Numbered from the stretch's first letter, positions 34,441 through 44,484 are shown. The stretch: 61,458 bases of DNA from an uncultured Desulfovibrio sp. (GCA_900553065.1 USBZ01000005.1:1-61458), one strand, 5' to 3'. Notes: generated by a model from the sequence alone, not told the origin. Program-made: numbers and translations.

Positions 34441-34836
34441 ATGAAAACACTTACCCTCCGCACACAGGCCCGGGAGGAAATGACGGACGTAACGCCCCTT
34501 GTCCACAAGGCCGTCAAAGAAAACGGCTGGCACGACGGCGTGCTCGTCGTGTTCTGTCCTCACACCACCTGCGGCCTTACCGTGAACGAAGGCTTTGATC
34601 CCGACGTCGCCCGCGACATGACCCGCTTTCTTCACGAGCGCATTCCGCAGCAGTATCCCTTCCGTCATGCCGAAGGCAACGCCGACGCCCATATCAAGGC
34701 CAGTCTTTTCGGCTCTTCCGTGCAGCTCATTGTGGAAGACGGCAGACTCATGCTCGGCACCTGGCAGGCCGTCTGGCTCTTTGAAGGCGACGGTCCCCGG
34801 GAGCGGCAGCTCTGGCTGAAGTGGCTTCAGGCCTGA
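34441..34836 (+). CDS. YjbQ / UPF0047 family protein
   Basis: A 131-residue protein of the UPF0047 family, with CPHTTCGLTVNEG, a central EGNADAHIKASLFGSS and the end segment GTWQAVWLFEGDGPRER. Members can show weak thiamine-phosphate synthase activity, but the main role is uncertain. The start codon immediately follows the fur stop, so the two are coupled. Confidence 0.9.
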   Translation: MKTLTLRTQAREEMTDVTPLVHKAVKENGWHDGVLVVFCPHTTCGLTVNEGFDPDVARDMTRFLHERIPQQYPFRHAEGNADAHIKASLFGSSVQLIVEDGRLMLGTWQAVWLFEGDGPRERQLWLKWLQA

Positions 34837-34878
34837 ATACCGGAGTCCCCCTGTTCCCCGGAAATCAGTCGCTTTTCC

Positions 34879-36027
34879 TCATCCCTGCACGCGTCGGCAA
34901 TACCCGCCCGAAAGCCCCTCAGGACTCAGCACCAGCTGCCAGAGCTGAATGCTCCGTGCCCGGAACGCTCCGGCACAGGACAGAAGATAATAGCGGTACA
35001 TACGCCGCTCCCGCTCCGTGCAGAAAAACGCCCCATCCTTCAGACCTCGCTCAAAATTCTCATGCCATGCCATGAGCGTTTTGTCGTAGTCCACGCCGAA
35101 ATTCTGCCAGTCCTCCAGTATGAAATCCCTCTCCAGAGAGTCCACCAGAGTTGAAGGCGAAGGCAGTATGCCGTTGGGGAAAATATAGCGCGTGAGCCAG
35201 GGATCGGCTCCGGCCCCGACTCCCAGCGCGCCGTTGCTGCCTATGCTGTGCAGCAGAAAAAGCCCGCCGCCTTTCAGGCAGTTCCTGACAATGTCCATGA
35301 ACTCCCTGTAGTTGCGCCGTCCCACATGTTCAAACATGCCTACGGATACGACTCTGTCCCAGTCGCCGCGCAACCCTCTGTAATCCATGAGCCGGTACTC
35401 CACATCCGCACCGCTGGTTTCCGCCCTGTCCTGCGCAAACGCCAGCTGTTCGCGTGACACCGTAATGCCCGTCACCTTCACATGATGCTCCATGGCCATG
35501 TGCAGGGCGAGCGTTCCCCAGCCGCAGCCTATGTCCAGTACCGTCATGCCAGGCTCCAGGGCCAGCTTGCGGCAGATCATTTCCATCTTGTTTCTCTGCG
35601 CCTCGTCCAGTCCCGCCGCGCCCCTGTCCGTCACATCCTCCCATCTGGCGCAGCTGTACTGCATGCTCGGCCCGAGCATCGTGCGAAACAGCGCCGGATC
35701 CGTATCGTAATGCGCCTTCGCCACCATGAAGGCCCGTGCACGGCTCTGCAGATTGAACATCGTATGCGCGGCCTCCGTCAGCCAGAACGGCAGCGTACGC
35801 GACAGGGTCTGTTCAAGCCGAGCCCTCAAAGCTCGACAGAACATGGCATCCATCTCCTCACAGTCCCACCAGCCGTCCATGTAAGCTTCGCCGAGTCCCA
35901 GCGTGCCCTGCCGAAGTACGCGCGCGTAGAGGTCGTCATTATGTACCTGAATGTCCCAGGGCCTGTCGCCGTTGATCCGGATATCCGCCTTTTCCGCCAG
36001 CTTCTGCACCAGTTCCCGTGCCTTCAT
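34879..36027 (-). CDS. cfa: Cyclopropane-fatty-acyl-phospholipid synthase
   Basis: A 382-residue SAM-dependent enzyme that adds a methylene bridge to unsaturated fatty-acyl chains of membrane phospholipids. The SAM motif is VLDIGCGWGTLALHMA (near residues 160-175). GITVSREQLAFAQDRA, VGMFEHVGRRNYREFM and a C-terminal YYLLSCAGAFRAR are Cfa signatures. The start at 36027 has AAAGGAGC, unlike the slightly longer frame. The cyclopropane change protects membranes against acid and stress. Confidence 0.93.
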   Translation of the reverse strand: MKARELVQKLAEKADIRINGDRPWDIQVHNDDLYARVLRQGTLGLGEAYMDGWWDCEEMDAMFCRALRARLEQTLSRTLPFWLTEAAHTMFNLQSRARAFMVAKAHYDTDPALFRTMLGPSMQYSCARWEDVTDRGAAGLDEAQRNKMEMICRKLALEPGMTVLDIGCGWGTLALHMAMEHHVKVTGITVSREQLAFAQDRAETSGADVEYRLMDYRGLRGDWDRVVSVGMFEHVGRRNYREFMDIVRNCLKGGGLFLLHSIGSNGALGVGAGADPWLTRYIFPNGILPSPSTLVDSLERDFILEDWQNFGVDYDKTLMAWHENFERGLKDGAFFCTERERRMYRYYLLSCAGAFRARSIQLWQLVLSPEGLSGGYCRRVQG

Positions 36028-36244
36028 GTTCGCTCCTTTTTTCTGCACGGTAGCCGAAACAAAAGCCTCTCTCCATGATAGAGCGCCCTTTTGCGGGAAA
36101 TGCTAACGCATGAAAGAAAACGCGGACAACTCCGAAAAAAACACCTGCTCGGACGCCAGCCTGCCCTGCAATTTTTACTTGAACGGAACAGGCAGGCATG
36201 CTTCAATTTCTCTATTCCCCTGTCTTCTTCCCGAGATGGACATT

Positions 36245-38710
36245 ATGACAACGATTCCTCCGCGTTCCGATATCGCCAGACCTGAACGCATGCTCCTTCT
36301 TACAGGCGCCGCGCTTGTGCTGACCGCCATCGTCTATTTCTTTGCCTGGAACTGGCACGCCATGCCGGCAGAGGCAAAATTCGTCATCACCGGAACAGGT
36401 ACGGCTCTGTGCATGGGGCTTGCCCTCGCCGCCGAAAGAAAACATTTGGCTCCGGCGTCCTCTCTTGCCCTGTTTGCCGCCGCGCTCTTCACGGGACTGT
36501 TCTGGATTGTCTTCGGGCAGAAATTTCAGAGCGACGCCACGACCCGGGACTTCTGCCTCATCTGGGCTGCGAGCACGATTCCGCTTTTTCTCCTGCGCCG
36601 TACCGCCCTGCTGTGGAATCTGCTGGTCATGCTGCTTTCCGTCGGCATCTGCACGGATCCGCTGCTCGACCCCTGGGAAGGCGCATGGACCTCGAATCTT
36701 CTCGATCCGCTTCTTGTCGCCGCGGCCTGCTGCGCCATCGCCCTGCTGCCGCCAGGATTTCTGCGACGCTCCCCGGGGCTCAACGCCTGGCTCACGCTGC
36801 CCCTCACGCTGCTTCTGGCTGAAGCCACTGCGCTGTGCGCCATGCGCATCCTCTTCGAGCGGTATCAGTATCATGCCTCTCTGCCGGAAATGCTGGTCGG
36901 GCCGCTTGCCCTGATCGCCGTTCTTGTGCCGGCCGTGCGTACCCGCCACGCCGTCGCACTCTGCGAAACGGCCCTGTGCGGCGTGGTTCTGGTAAACGCC
37001 GTCGTGTTTCGACTTTTCGATGCACTGCCCAATACGGCTCTTGCCGCCGTATTCACCCTCGTCAACCTCCTTTGCACCGTTTTTCTCACCGCCGTTCTAC
37101 CCCGCTTCCTGCGCTGGAAGGAGCATCCGCGTCTTCGCACGGCGCTCAGTCACGCGCCCTCTCTTCTCGGAGGCTTCTTTTCCGCTCTCTCCTTCCTTGC
37201 ACTGACCGCATTCGTTTTCTCCGAGCTCGATTTCTCCGATACGCTGCTTACAGCCGGACTCGTCTATATGTCCTGCGGCGTTCTGTTATGGCGTCTGCGC
37301 GGGAAAAACACCTTCCTCGCAGTTTTCGGCTCGGTTCTCGTCACCGGCGGCTCCCTCAGCTTTCACATCGGTCTTCTGGAATACTCCTCGGGCATCATCC
37401 TCGCTTCCGTATGGGGTGCAGCCGTTCTGCTCTACCTGCTGCTGAACTACCCGCCCCTGCGCTTCTCCGCCGTGTTCTGGGCGCTCATGTCCACGCTCAT
37501 CTTTCTTCCAGATCTTCCCGTACCAAAGGAGCTCCTCCCCCTTGCCGCCTTTTTCTTCTGCGCGCTTCCCCTGTTCGCAGCCGCCGCAGGCCGCTTTCCT
37601 CGCGGCGTTCTGCGCCCTGCCGCCTTCGCCTGCCTCTGCACGCTTCTTCTGATATCCCCCTCGTTTCCGCCGATTTCTGACCTGCGCATGGAATTCGGCA
37701 CAACGGAAGAAAAAATCACCATTACACTTGCCGCACTCACCCTTGCAGCGCTGCTGTGGCGAAACCTTCCGAAAAGGCCCGCCTTCTCGCGACCTGAGCC
37801 GCTGGAAATCATCGCGGCCGTCATCGGCATGCTGGTGCTGTGGCTTCTGAGTCCGCTGGAAAACCTGCTCGCGCTGAACTGTCTCTTCGCAGGTCTCAGC
37901 TCCTCCTGCCGAAACGACGCAGACCTAGAAGAACGCGTCCCGGACAGCGACAGGCCTCTCATCTTCCTGGGAGTCCTTACTCTTACGGCCAGCTGCCTGC
38001 TCTTTTATTATCTGCCCGTTTTCACCTTCCGGGAAAAAATGATGGACATGGGCATCCCCGGACTCTGTCTGCTTACTGACGGGCTGTGGATGAAATACCG
38101 ACTCCGCACATCGAACCGCGCCGAAAACACGCTTCCGCCAGCCGCGCCGCCTCTGCTGCGTCAGGCTCTGCCCTTTGCTCTGTGCGCCGCCGTACTCATC
38201 GCGCTGTTCTGCACGGCCGCCGCAGACAGAAAACATCTCCTGCAGGAAGGTGAGGAAGTGCTGCTGCCCCTTGCTCCGAAAGACCCGCGCGCCTTTCTGT
38301 TCGGAGACTACATGGCGCTCAGCTATGATCTTGACCTGCTGCTTTTCCATACGGCAGGCGGGCCGGGCTGCCTGCCTCTTACGGTGGATGAAAAACGCAC
38401 GGCCCATGCCTCCCCGGACGGCATTCTGCCGGGAAAGGATTGCAAAGATGTTCCCGTGCCTGCGCTGACGGTGGACAGAACAGCTTCAGGCGACCTCAGA
38501 CTGCGCCTGCCGAGACGCTTCTACATGGAAGAGGGACTTGGGCCTCTGCTTGAAAATGCGGCCTTTGCCGTTCTTCGGTTCGACAGCAAGAACCGTCTGC
38601 TTCTGACCGGTCTTGCCGACGAAAACGGTCGGCTCATCAGACCGAGGCCTGAAGAGACGGCAAAAAATCCGGCCTCTCTGCCCGAGGCCGAAAACAAGAC
38701 AATGCCCTGA
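36245..38710 (+). CDS. Large membrane protein (DUF2157 / DUF4401 with GDYXXLXY domain)
   Basis: A protein of about 821 residues with roughly 20 hydrophobic segments and a C-terminal soluble part. The N-terminal region resembles DUF2157 and the middle DUF4401-type membrane regions. The motif GDYMALSY, near residue 686, is the hallmark of GDYXXLXY-domain proteins. The function of these families is unknown. The start is uncertain: ATGs at 36236 and 36110 are also open; 36245 was chosen because it begins just before the conserved region. Confidence 0.78.
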   Translation: MTTIPPRSDIARPERMLLLTGAALVLTAIVYFFAWNWHAMPAEAKFVITGTGTALCMGLALAAERKHLAPASSLALFAAALFTGLFWIVFGQKFQSDATTRDFCLIWAASTIPLFLLRRTALLWNLLVMLLSVGICTDPLLDPWEGAWTSNLLDPLLVAAACCAIALLPPGFLRRSPGLNAWLTLPLTLLLAEATALCAMRILFERYQYHASLPEMLVGPLALIAVLVPAVRTRHAVALCETALCGVVLVNAVVFRLFDALPNTALAAVFTLVNLLCTVFLTAVLPRFLRWKEHPRLRTALSHAPSLLGGFFSALSFLALTAFVFSELDFSDTLLTAGLVYMSCGVLLWRLRGKNTFLAVFGSVLVTGGSLSFHIGLLEYSSGIILASVWGAAVLLYLLLNYPPLRFSAVFWALMSTLIFLPDLPVPKELLPLAAFFFCALPLFAAAAGRFPRGVLRPAAFACLCTLLLISPSFPPISDLRMEFGTTEEKITITLAALTLAALLWRNLPKRPAFSRPEPLEIIAAVIGMLVLWLLSPLENLLALNCLFAGLSSSCRNDADLEERVPDSDRPLIFLGVLTLTASCLLFYYLPVFTFREKMMDMGIPGLCLLTDGLWMKYRLRTSNRAENTLPPAAPPLLRQALPFALCAAVLIALFCTAAADRKHLLQEGEEVLLPLAPKDPRAFLFGDYMALSYDLDLLLFHTAGGPGCLPLTVDEKRTAHASPDGILPGKDCKDVPVPALTVDRTASGDLRLRLPRRFYMEEGLGPLLENAAFAVLRFDSKNRLLLTGLADENGRLIRPRPEETAKNPASLPEAENKTMP

Positions 38711-38844
38711 TTTCCAGAAGAAACGCCGCCTACCGAAGCGAGTAAAAAACGCTTTCTGACGGCGAAGGCGAGCCTCCTCCCCTGAGCGACCGCTAACAGA
38801 CGATCCGTCCTGAAAGCAGAAAATGCCGCGGAATCGCTTGTGAC

Positions 38845-39513
38845 TCAGGAGAGGAGGTATGCCTCGGGGGTTGAGAGCATCTGCTGCATTTCGTTGATGA
38901 GGCGGCAGGTATGAAAGCCGTCGGCCGCGGCGTGATGCACGGATACCGACACGGGAATGATGATCTTCTCCCCCCTCGTCTCGTAACGGCCGAACTTGAT
39001 GAGCGGAGAAAGGAAGCGATTTTCCGCACAGGAATCCTGAGCAAAGTTCGTAAAGGTCAGCCACGGCAGACTGGATACGGGACAGATGTTCGGCGGCTCA
39101 TGGTCGCGGGCCTTGATCTTTCCCGTCACATGACGATAGCGGGCCATATCGTCCAGCACCACGTCATAGAAACGGGAAAAATCGCCGCTGTATTCACTCC
39201 AGATATCGGTGAACGTTTCGTTCTCCGGATGGAACAACGTGTAGCATGGATGCACGACATCCCAGAAGCCCGGCTCGCCGAGCTCGTTGAACGCCATGCG
39301 GAATTCCTCATGATTGTTCACGGCCCGCATGATCACATAGAGCATGACGGGAAAGAACTTCAGGCCCTTCTTCTGACGAAAGCGCTGAAGATTCGTCATG
39401 TCGAGATCGGCGCCGAGGTTGTACCGGCACCGTATCGTGTTGATGTAGTAGTCGAAATAAATGCTTCTCGGCCACGTTTCCCGGTTGATCACATGAAAGA
39501 GCGGCTTTTCCAT
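38845..39513 (-). CDS. Chloramphenicol acetyltransferase-like enzyme
   Basis: A 222-residue protein of the classical CAT fold. The catalytic motif HHAAADGFH (residues 193-201) replaces the canonical HHAVCDGFH of CAT. The N-terminal segment, F-x-YY...C-x-YNLGADLDMTNL, and PWLTFTNF are family features. The catalytic His is kept. Substrate cannot be told from sequence. Chromosomal CAT-like proteins are common and often do not give resistance. It stands alone between unrelated genes. Confidence 0.88.
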   Translation of the reverse strand: MEKPLFHVINRETWPRSIYFDYYINTIRCRYNLGADLDMTNLQRFRQKKGLKFFPVMLYVIMRAVNNHEEFRMAFNELGEPGFWDVVHPCYTLFHPENETFTDIWSEYSGDFSRFYDVVLDDMARYRHVTGKIKARDHEPPNICPVSSLPWLTFTNFAQDSCAENRFLSPLIKFGRYETRGEKIIIPVSVSVHHAAADGFHTCRLINEMQQMLSTPEAYLLS

Positions 39514-39566
39514 ACCGTTTCCGCTTCCGATGTTCCCGGCAAGAGGTCTGTGTTTCCGTCACGCGA

Positions 39567-39872
39567 TCAGCAGACGAACAGCTCCATGACGAAAACCAGC
39601 ACACAGGCCGCCACGGCCACGACGAAGAGACTCGCTCCACGCCAGGCCAGCGCCACGGCGGCCGCCAGTCCGGCCAGTCCAGAAAGCTGACTGCCCGTAG
39701 AATCCAGTATGGCCGGAAACGTCATGACAGACAAGGTGACATAAGGAATATAGTAAAGGAAGGAACGTATGGTGACGTTGTGCACCTCGCGGCGGATGAG
39801 CGTGAGCGGCAGCACGCGAATGAGATAGGTGACAATGGCCATCACCGCAATATAAATGAGAGTATCACGCAT
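39567..39872 (-). CDS. azlD: AzlD-type branched-chain amino acid transport subunit
   Basis: A 101-residue protein with four hydrophobic segments, matching the small AzlD partner of AzlC, in an export system for branched-chain amino acids. The start at 39872 has GGAGG 9 bases upstream and overlaps the azlC stop by 8 bases, showing coupled translation. Confidence 0.88.
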   Translation of the reverse strand: MRDTLIYIAVMAIVTYLIRVLPLTLIRREVHNVTIRSFLYYIPYVTLSVMTFPAILDSTGSQLSGLAGLAAAVALAWRGASLFVVAVAACVLVFVMELFVC

Positions 39873-40644
39873 GAGGATCATCCTCCCCGCCCGCGGCGTG
39901 CGCGGCGTCCTTTTTTCCGTTGCCTCCGTCACCGCCTGCCAGACCTCTGTCCACGGGGAAGAGAATGGCCGCCACACCGGAAACGAGCACCGTAAGAATG
40001 ATGATCTTCATACCGCCGGAAATGCCGTCGAACAGCGGCACCCGGGCAAAAATCCAGCTCAGGACCATGGATGCCAGAATAAGCATGCCGAGGAGTCTGT
40101 CCTTGCGAGCCGGGGGCACGATGATGGCGATGAACATGCCGTACAGCGCCACGCTGAGCGCCGTTACGATACGGGCGGGCAGAACGTTGCCGAGCACCAC
40201 GCCGAACAGCGTGCCGAGCGCCCAGGCAGGCGAAGCGATGCTCACGGCGCCGTACACATAAAAGGGATCGAGACGTCCCGGCACATTCACGGAAATGCCG
40301 AAGATTTCGTCCGTCACGCCGTAGCCCACCAGAAGACGATGATACATGGGAGTATCCGGCGCCATCTTCTGCGAAAGAGAACAGGACATGAGCATGTAAC
40401 GCAGATTGATGACCAGCTGCGAAAGCGCCATTTCCCAGTAGGAGGAACCGGCCGCCATGATGCCGAGCGCGGCGAATTCTCCGGCCGAGGTCAGATTGGT
40501 AAAACTCATCAGCGTGGAGTCGAAGGCGGAAAGCCCGATATTGCGGCAGGCTATGCCCAGCGTGAACGACACGGCAAAGTAGCCGAGTGCAATGGGAATG
40601 CCGTCGCGCATTCCACCCAGAAAATGCTTCTTATGGTCCGCCAT
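39865..40644 (-). CDS. azlC: AzlC-type branched-chain amino acid exporter subunit
   Basis: A 259-residue membrane protein with several hydrophobic segments. GMRDGIPIALGYFAVSFTLGI at the start, ALSQLVINLRYMLMSCSLSQ and GYGVTDEIFGI are AzlC signatures. It probably exports branched-chain amino acids or related compounds together with AzlD. The C-terminus is a hydrophilic Gly/Asp/His-rich tail. The start at 40644 has GGGAGAGA upstream. Confidence 0.92.
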   Translation of the reverse strand: MADHKKHFLGGMRDGIPIALGYFAVSFTLGIACRNIGLSAFDSTLMSFTNLTSAGEFAALGIMAAGSSYWEMALSQLVINLRYMLMSCSLSQKMAPDTPMYHRLLVGYGVTDEIFGISVNVPGRLDPFYVYGAVSIASPAWALGTLFGVVLGNVLPARIVTALSVALYGMFIAIIVPPARKDRLLGMLILASMVLSWIFARVPLFDGISGGMKIIILTVLVSGVAAILFPVDRGLAGGDGGNGKKDAAHAAGGEDDPHA

Positions 40645-40834
40645 GAAATGATTCTCTCCCGAATATGTCCGCCGGATGCCGCCGGGATATGGCGACATGC
40701 CGATGATGTTTCGATGAATGTTGAAGCCGTTTCCGCTCTGCGGGCCGCTTTGCCCGCAAAAAGCCTCTCAGCCTGCACTTTTCAGCGCAGGATTTCCGGT
40801 GTTCTCTTATAGCCCGATAACAGACAGGAGCGTT

Positions 40835-42913
40835 TCAGCTCTGATCCTGCGTTTCTCCGCTCACATACAGCTGCTCGCGCAAGGCGCGAACCCGGTCGCG
40901 AAGTTCTGCGGCACGCTCGAACTCCAGTTCTCTGGCCGCGGCACGCATGGCCTTTTCCAGCTCCTCAATGAGTCTGGCGATGTCGGCGGCAGAACGCGGC
41001 GTCTCCTCGGTAGTCGCCTGAGCCTTTCTGCCCCTGGTCGATTTTCCGGCCTTGTCGCGGCCCTTGCCGCCCCTGCCCTTTTTCGCCGCGCCATCCTCAT
41101 CTTTGCCGTACAGATTGTCCAGCGGATTTTCCAGCCCCTTGATCACGGTGCGGGGCACTATGCCGTGTTCCTCATTGTAGGCGATCTGCCTGTCGCGACG
41201 CCGCTGCGTCTCGTTCATGGCGGCCTGCATGGAGGGCGTCACCCTGTCGGCATAGAGAATGACACGTCCTTCGGCGTTTCGCGCGGCACGCCCGAAGGTC
41301 TGGATGAGCGCGCCCGTGGAACGGAGAAAACCTTCCTTGTCGGCATCAAGAATGGCGACAAGAGACACTTCGGGGATATCAAGACCTTCGCGAAGAAGAT
41401 TGATGCCCACCAGAACGTCGAACTCTCCGGCCCGCAGCGCCCTGATGATGGCGATGCGCTCCAGCGTATCGATATCCGAATGCAGGTAGCGCGACGATAC
41501 GCCCATCTCGTTGAAATATTCCGTGAGATCCTCGGCCATGCGCTTGGTAAGCGTGGTCACGAGCACCCTTTCGCCTCTGGCGGCCCGGGCCTTGCACTCG
41601 CCGAGCAGATCGTCCATCTGACCTTTCACGGGGCGGATCTCCACCTCGGGGTCAAGCAGACCCGTCGGCCGGATCACCTGCTCCACGACCAGACCTGCGC
41701 TGCGGTCCAGTTCCCAGCGACCGGGCGTGGCGGAAACAAAAATGCTCTGCCCTATGCGTTCTTCAAACTCGGCAAACTGCAGCGGACGGTTGTCCAGCGC
41801 CGAAGGCAGGCGGAAGCCGTAATCCACCAGCGTGTTCTTGCGGGACCGGTCGCCCTTGAACATGGCTCCCACCTGCGGGATGCTCATGTGGGATTCGTCC
41901 ACGAACAGAAGAAAATCCTTCGGAAAATAATCGAGAAGCGTGGACGGAGGTTCGCCCGCCGCACGACCGTCGAGATGGCGGGAGTAGTTTTCAATGCCGT
42001 TGCAGTAGCCGAGCTCCTCCATCATCTCAAGGTCAAGCTGCGTACGCTGCTCCAGCCTTTGCGCTTCCAGAAGCTTGCCGCCTTCCTGAAACTGCACCAG
42101 TCTGTCCCGCAGTTCATCCCGTATGTCGCTCATGGCGCGCACAAGGTTGTCGCGGTCGGAAACATAGTGGCTGGCCGGATAGATCACGGTCTTGGCAATG
42201 CGTCCCAAAACCTCGCCGGTCAGAGGATCAATCTCGCGGATGCCGTCGATCTCATCGCCGAAAAATTCAATATGCAGCGCCTTTTCATCTTCGTAGGCCG
42301 GGATGATCTCCAGCACGTCGCCGCGCACGCGGAAAGTGCCGCGGTGAAAATCATAATCGTTGCGCGTGTACTGGATATCCACAAGACGGGAGATGATGCT
42401 CTCCATGGAAACGGACTGTCCCTCTTCCACGGGGATGATGAGACGGGCATAGTATTCCGGCGAACCCAGACCGTAAATACACGACACCGACGCTACGATA
42501 ATAACGTCCCGCCGAGTGAGCAGAGCGTGTGTGGCCGCGTGGCGCAGCTTGTCGATGTTGTCGTTGATGGCGGAGTCCTTCTCGATATAGGTATCGGAAG
42601 AAGGAACATAGGCTTCAGGCTGATAATAGTCGTAATAGGAAACGAAGTATTCCACCGCGTTTTTCGGGAAAAGCGCGCGGAATTCCCCGTAAAGCTGCGC
42701 GGCGAGCGTTTTGTTGTGGGCCAGAATAAGGGCCGGTCTGCCCGTACGGGCAATGACGTTGGCCATGGTGAAGGTCTTGCCCGATCCGGTAACGCCGAGA
42801 AGCACCTGATCGCGGATACCGGCGTTCAGATTGGCGACCAGTTCATCAATGGCCCCGGGCTGATCGCCGGTGGGCACAAAGGAAGAATGAAGCTGAAAAA
42901 GCTGTTCGGACAT
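40835..42913 (-). CDS. uvrB: Excinuclease ABC subunit B
   Basis: A 692-residue damage-verifying helicase-like subunit of nucleotide excision repair. Walker A is GVTGSGKTFT; the beta-hairpin region is YYDYYQPEAYVPSSDTYIEKDS; VDESHMS is motif II; the C-terminal UVR motif is LIEELEKAMRAAARELEFERAAELRDRVR. A basic/Gly-rich insert (GKGRDKAGKSTRGRK) precedes the UVR motif. It appears monocistronic. Confidence 0.97.
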   Translation of the reverse strand: MSEQLFQLHSSFVPTGDQPGAIDELVANLNAGIRDQVLLGVTGSGKTFTMANVIARTGRPALILAHNKTLAAQLYGEFRALFPKNAVEYFVSYYDYYQPEAYVPSSDTYIEKDSAINDNIDKLRHAATHALLTRRDVIIVASVSCIYGLGSPEYYARLIIPVEEGQSVSMESIISRLVDIQYTRNDYDFHRGTFRVRGDVLEIIPAYEDEKALHIEFFGDEIDGIREIDPLTGEVLGRIAKTVIYPASHYVSDRDNLVRAMSDIRDELRDRLVQFQEGGKLLEAQRLEQRTQLDLEMMEELGYCNGIENYSRHLDGRAAGEPPSTLLDYFPKDFLLFVDESHMSIPQVGAMFKGDRSRKNTLVDYGFRLPSALDNRPLQFAEFEERIGQSIFVSATPGRWELDRSAGLVVEQVIRPTGLLDPEVEIRPVKGQMDDLLGECKARAARGERVLVTTLTKRMAEDLTEYFNEMGVSSRYLHSDIDTLERIAIIRALRAGEFDVLVGINLLREGLDIPEVSLVAILDADKEGFLRSTGALIQTFGRAARNAEGRVILYADRVTPSMQAAMNETQRRRDRQIAYNEEHGIVPRTVIKGLENPLDNLYGKDEDGAAKKGRGGKGRDKAGKSTRGRKAQATTEETPRSAADIARLIEELEKAMRAAARELEFERAAELRDRVRALREQLYVSGETQDQS

Positions 42914-43024
42914 GACCTTGACTCATCATTTGGAAAAAGGACGGCGGGACGGCCCTGCGCGAGGCACATTCTGCCCGAACAGCGGATTTTTTCAAGGGGA
43001 AGATTTGCGTCGCCCGAAGCTTCC

Positions 43025-43504
43025 TCAATGCAGGCCGAGAGCCGCACGGACGGCACGTTCCGCCCGAAGGCAGTCCTGTCCGTCCGGATGGCGGGAAGCC
43101 TCCCGGATAAGCGCCAGCCGCTCCGGCGTACGCGGATGAGCGCTTCTGGCAAAGACCTCCGGATCCAGTCTGCCCTGACAGAAAAAATGTCCGAGCACAC
43201 GGCAGCCCGCATTCTCCAGCAGAGTCCCGGTTCGGGCCGCGCAGCGCAAGGCATGGGCGGAATCCGGCAGCGCCGTCATGGTACCGAAGAAAAAGACGCT
43301 CCCCCCCTGAAGACGCTCCATGAAGGAAAGCATGGCGGGATCAGGTCCGCCGCGCCATGTCCAGAAGCCGAGAATCCAGCGCTCGAAATGATGCGGGAGA
43401 ACATCGTCCACGGAAAACACCGGCAGGGAAAGGCGTTCGGCCAGAAACTCGGCCACGGTACGCGTATTTCCCGTGCGGGAAGAAAACACGATGGCGTCGC
43501 TCAT
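43025..43504 (-). CDS. Flavodoxin-like protein
   Basis: A 159-residue protein. The N-terminal FMN phosphate loop is IVFSSRTGNTRTVAEFLA. ILGFWTWRGGPDPAML and FFGTMTALPDS are like the other flavin-binding loops, and the C-terminal half is longer than in short electron-transfer flavodoxins. It probably carries electrons or acts as a small flavin reductase. The start at 43504 has GGAGG and lies inside the end of the Crp-type gene, so the two are coupled. Confidence 0.82.
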   Translation of the reverse strand: MSDAIVFSSRTGNTRTVAEFLAERLSLPVFSVDDVLPHHFERWILGFWTWRGGPDPAMLSFMERLQGGSVFFFGTMTALPDSAHALRCAARTGTLLENAGCRVLGHFFCQGRLDPEVFARSAHPRTPERLALIREASRHPDGQDCLRAERAVRAALGLH

Positions 43505-43508
43505 GGCA

Positions 43509-44198
43509 TCAGTCCTCCAGAAGGCAGCGGCGCAGCGCCTCTTCATTCAGAATGACAATGCTTTTTCTTTCCAGACGTATGATGCCCTGCCGGGAAAAAC
43601 GGCTGAGCTGTCTGCTCAGACTCTCTCGGGAGAGACCGAGCAGGCCGGCCAGCACTTCTCGCGTAGTTCCGTCGTCGAGCACGGCACTCTTCTCCACGCG
43701 GGCCTTGTGCAGAAGCCAGCCCGCCACACGCCGCGGTACGGAAATCTTGCCCTGCGAGACGGCAATCTTGTTGATGAACATGCGCTGGCGCATGGCAAGC
43801 GCCCGCATGACGCGCATGGAAAGGTCGCTGTTTGCCGCAAGCAGGGAGCGGAGGACGCTGTTGTCCATGATCAGCAGCGTGCAGGCGGAAAGCGCACGGG
43901 CCGAAAGAAAGGCGCCGCCGCTGCCGAAGATGCCGTACAGATCCAGAAAATGGCCGTCGCGTACGATATGCAGAATGGTACTCTTTCCGGAAACGGAGCC
44001 CTTGAGCAGTTCCACATGGCCGCAGATCAGCCAGGCCGTGGTGGACACGTCTTTACCTTCGGTCAGAATCCAGTCACCTCTGCCGCAGGATACCAGACGC
44101 GTATGTCCCGCGAGCCTCGCCGTCTCCTCTCCAGAGAGTTCGGGAAAGCTCTTCATGATCTCCGTACGAATATCCTTATGCTCTGCCCTGCCTGCCAT
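43509..44198 (-). CDS. Crp/Fnr-family transcriptional regulator
   Basis: A 229-residue protein with an N-terminal cyclic-nucleotide-binding-like jelly roll (GDWILTEGKDVSTTAWLICGHVEL) and a C-terminal winged helix with LAGLLGLSRESLSRQLSRFSRQGII. The four Cys of the FNR iron-sulfur cluster are not arranged as in FNR, so an oxygen-sensing cluster is not supported. The start at 44198 has AGGAG. It is followed by the flavodoxin gene, which it may control. Confidence 0.88.
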   Translation of the reverse strand: MAGRAEHKDIRTEIMKSFPELSGEETARLAGHTRLVSCGRGDWILTEGKDVSTTAWLICGHVELLKGSVSGKSTILHIVRDGHFLDLYGIFGSGGAFLSARALSACTLLIMDNSVLRSLLAANSDLSMRVMRALAMRQRMFINKIAVSQGKISVPRRVAGWLLHKARVEKSAVLDDGTTREVLAGLLGLSRESLSRQLSRFSRQGIIRLERKSIVILNEEALRRCLLED

Positions 44199-44484
44199 CG
44201 TCGCTCCTGAACATACCCGAACGAGGGGCTTTTCTTTGTCCTTGTATCCTGTGCACGTACGATAGAGGAAAAACGACGGACAAACCATGACTGCCGTCAC
44301 AATCACAGGAAAAACGATGCACATGGAAGACTCGCGGTCTTCAAAGCGGTGAGGCCGGATGGTCAGATCTGGGCGTTCGGCCTTTTCCCTGCACGAGGCC
44401 CCGCGGCCATACCTGGTCTGGCATACCGGCTCTTCTCTGAAGGGGGAGCCAAACCGTCCCTTCCGCTCGAGCCGATTAAAAAAC

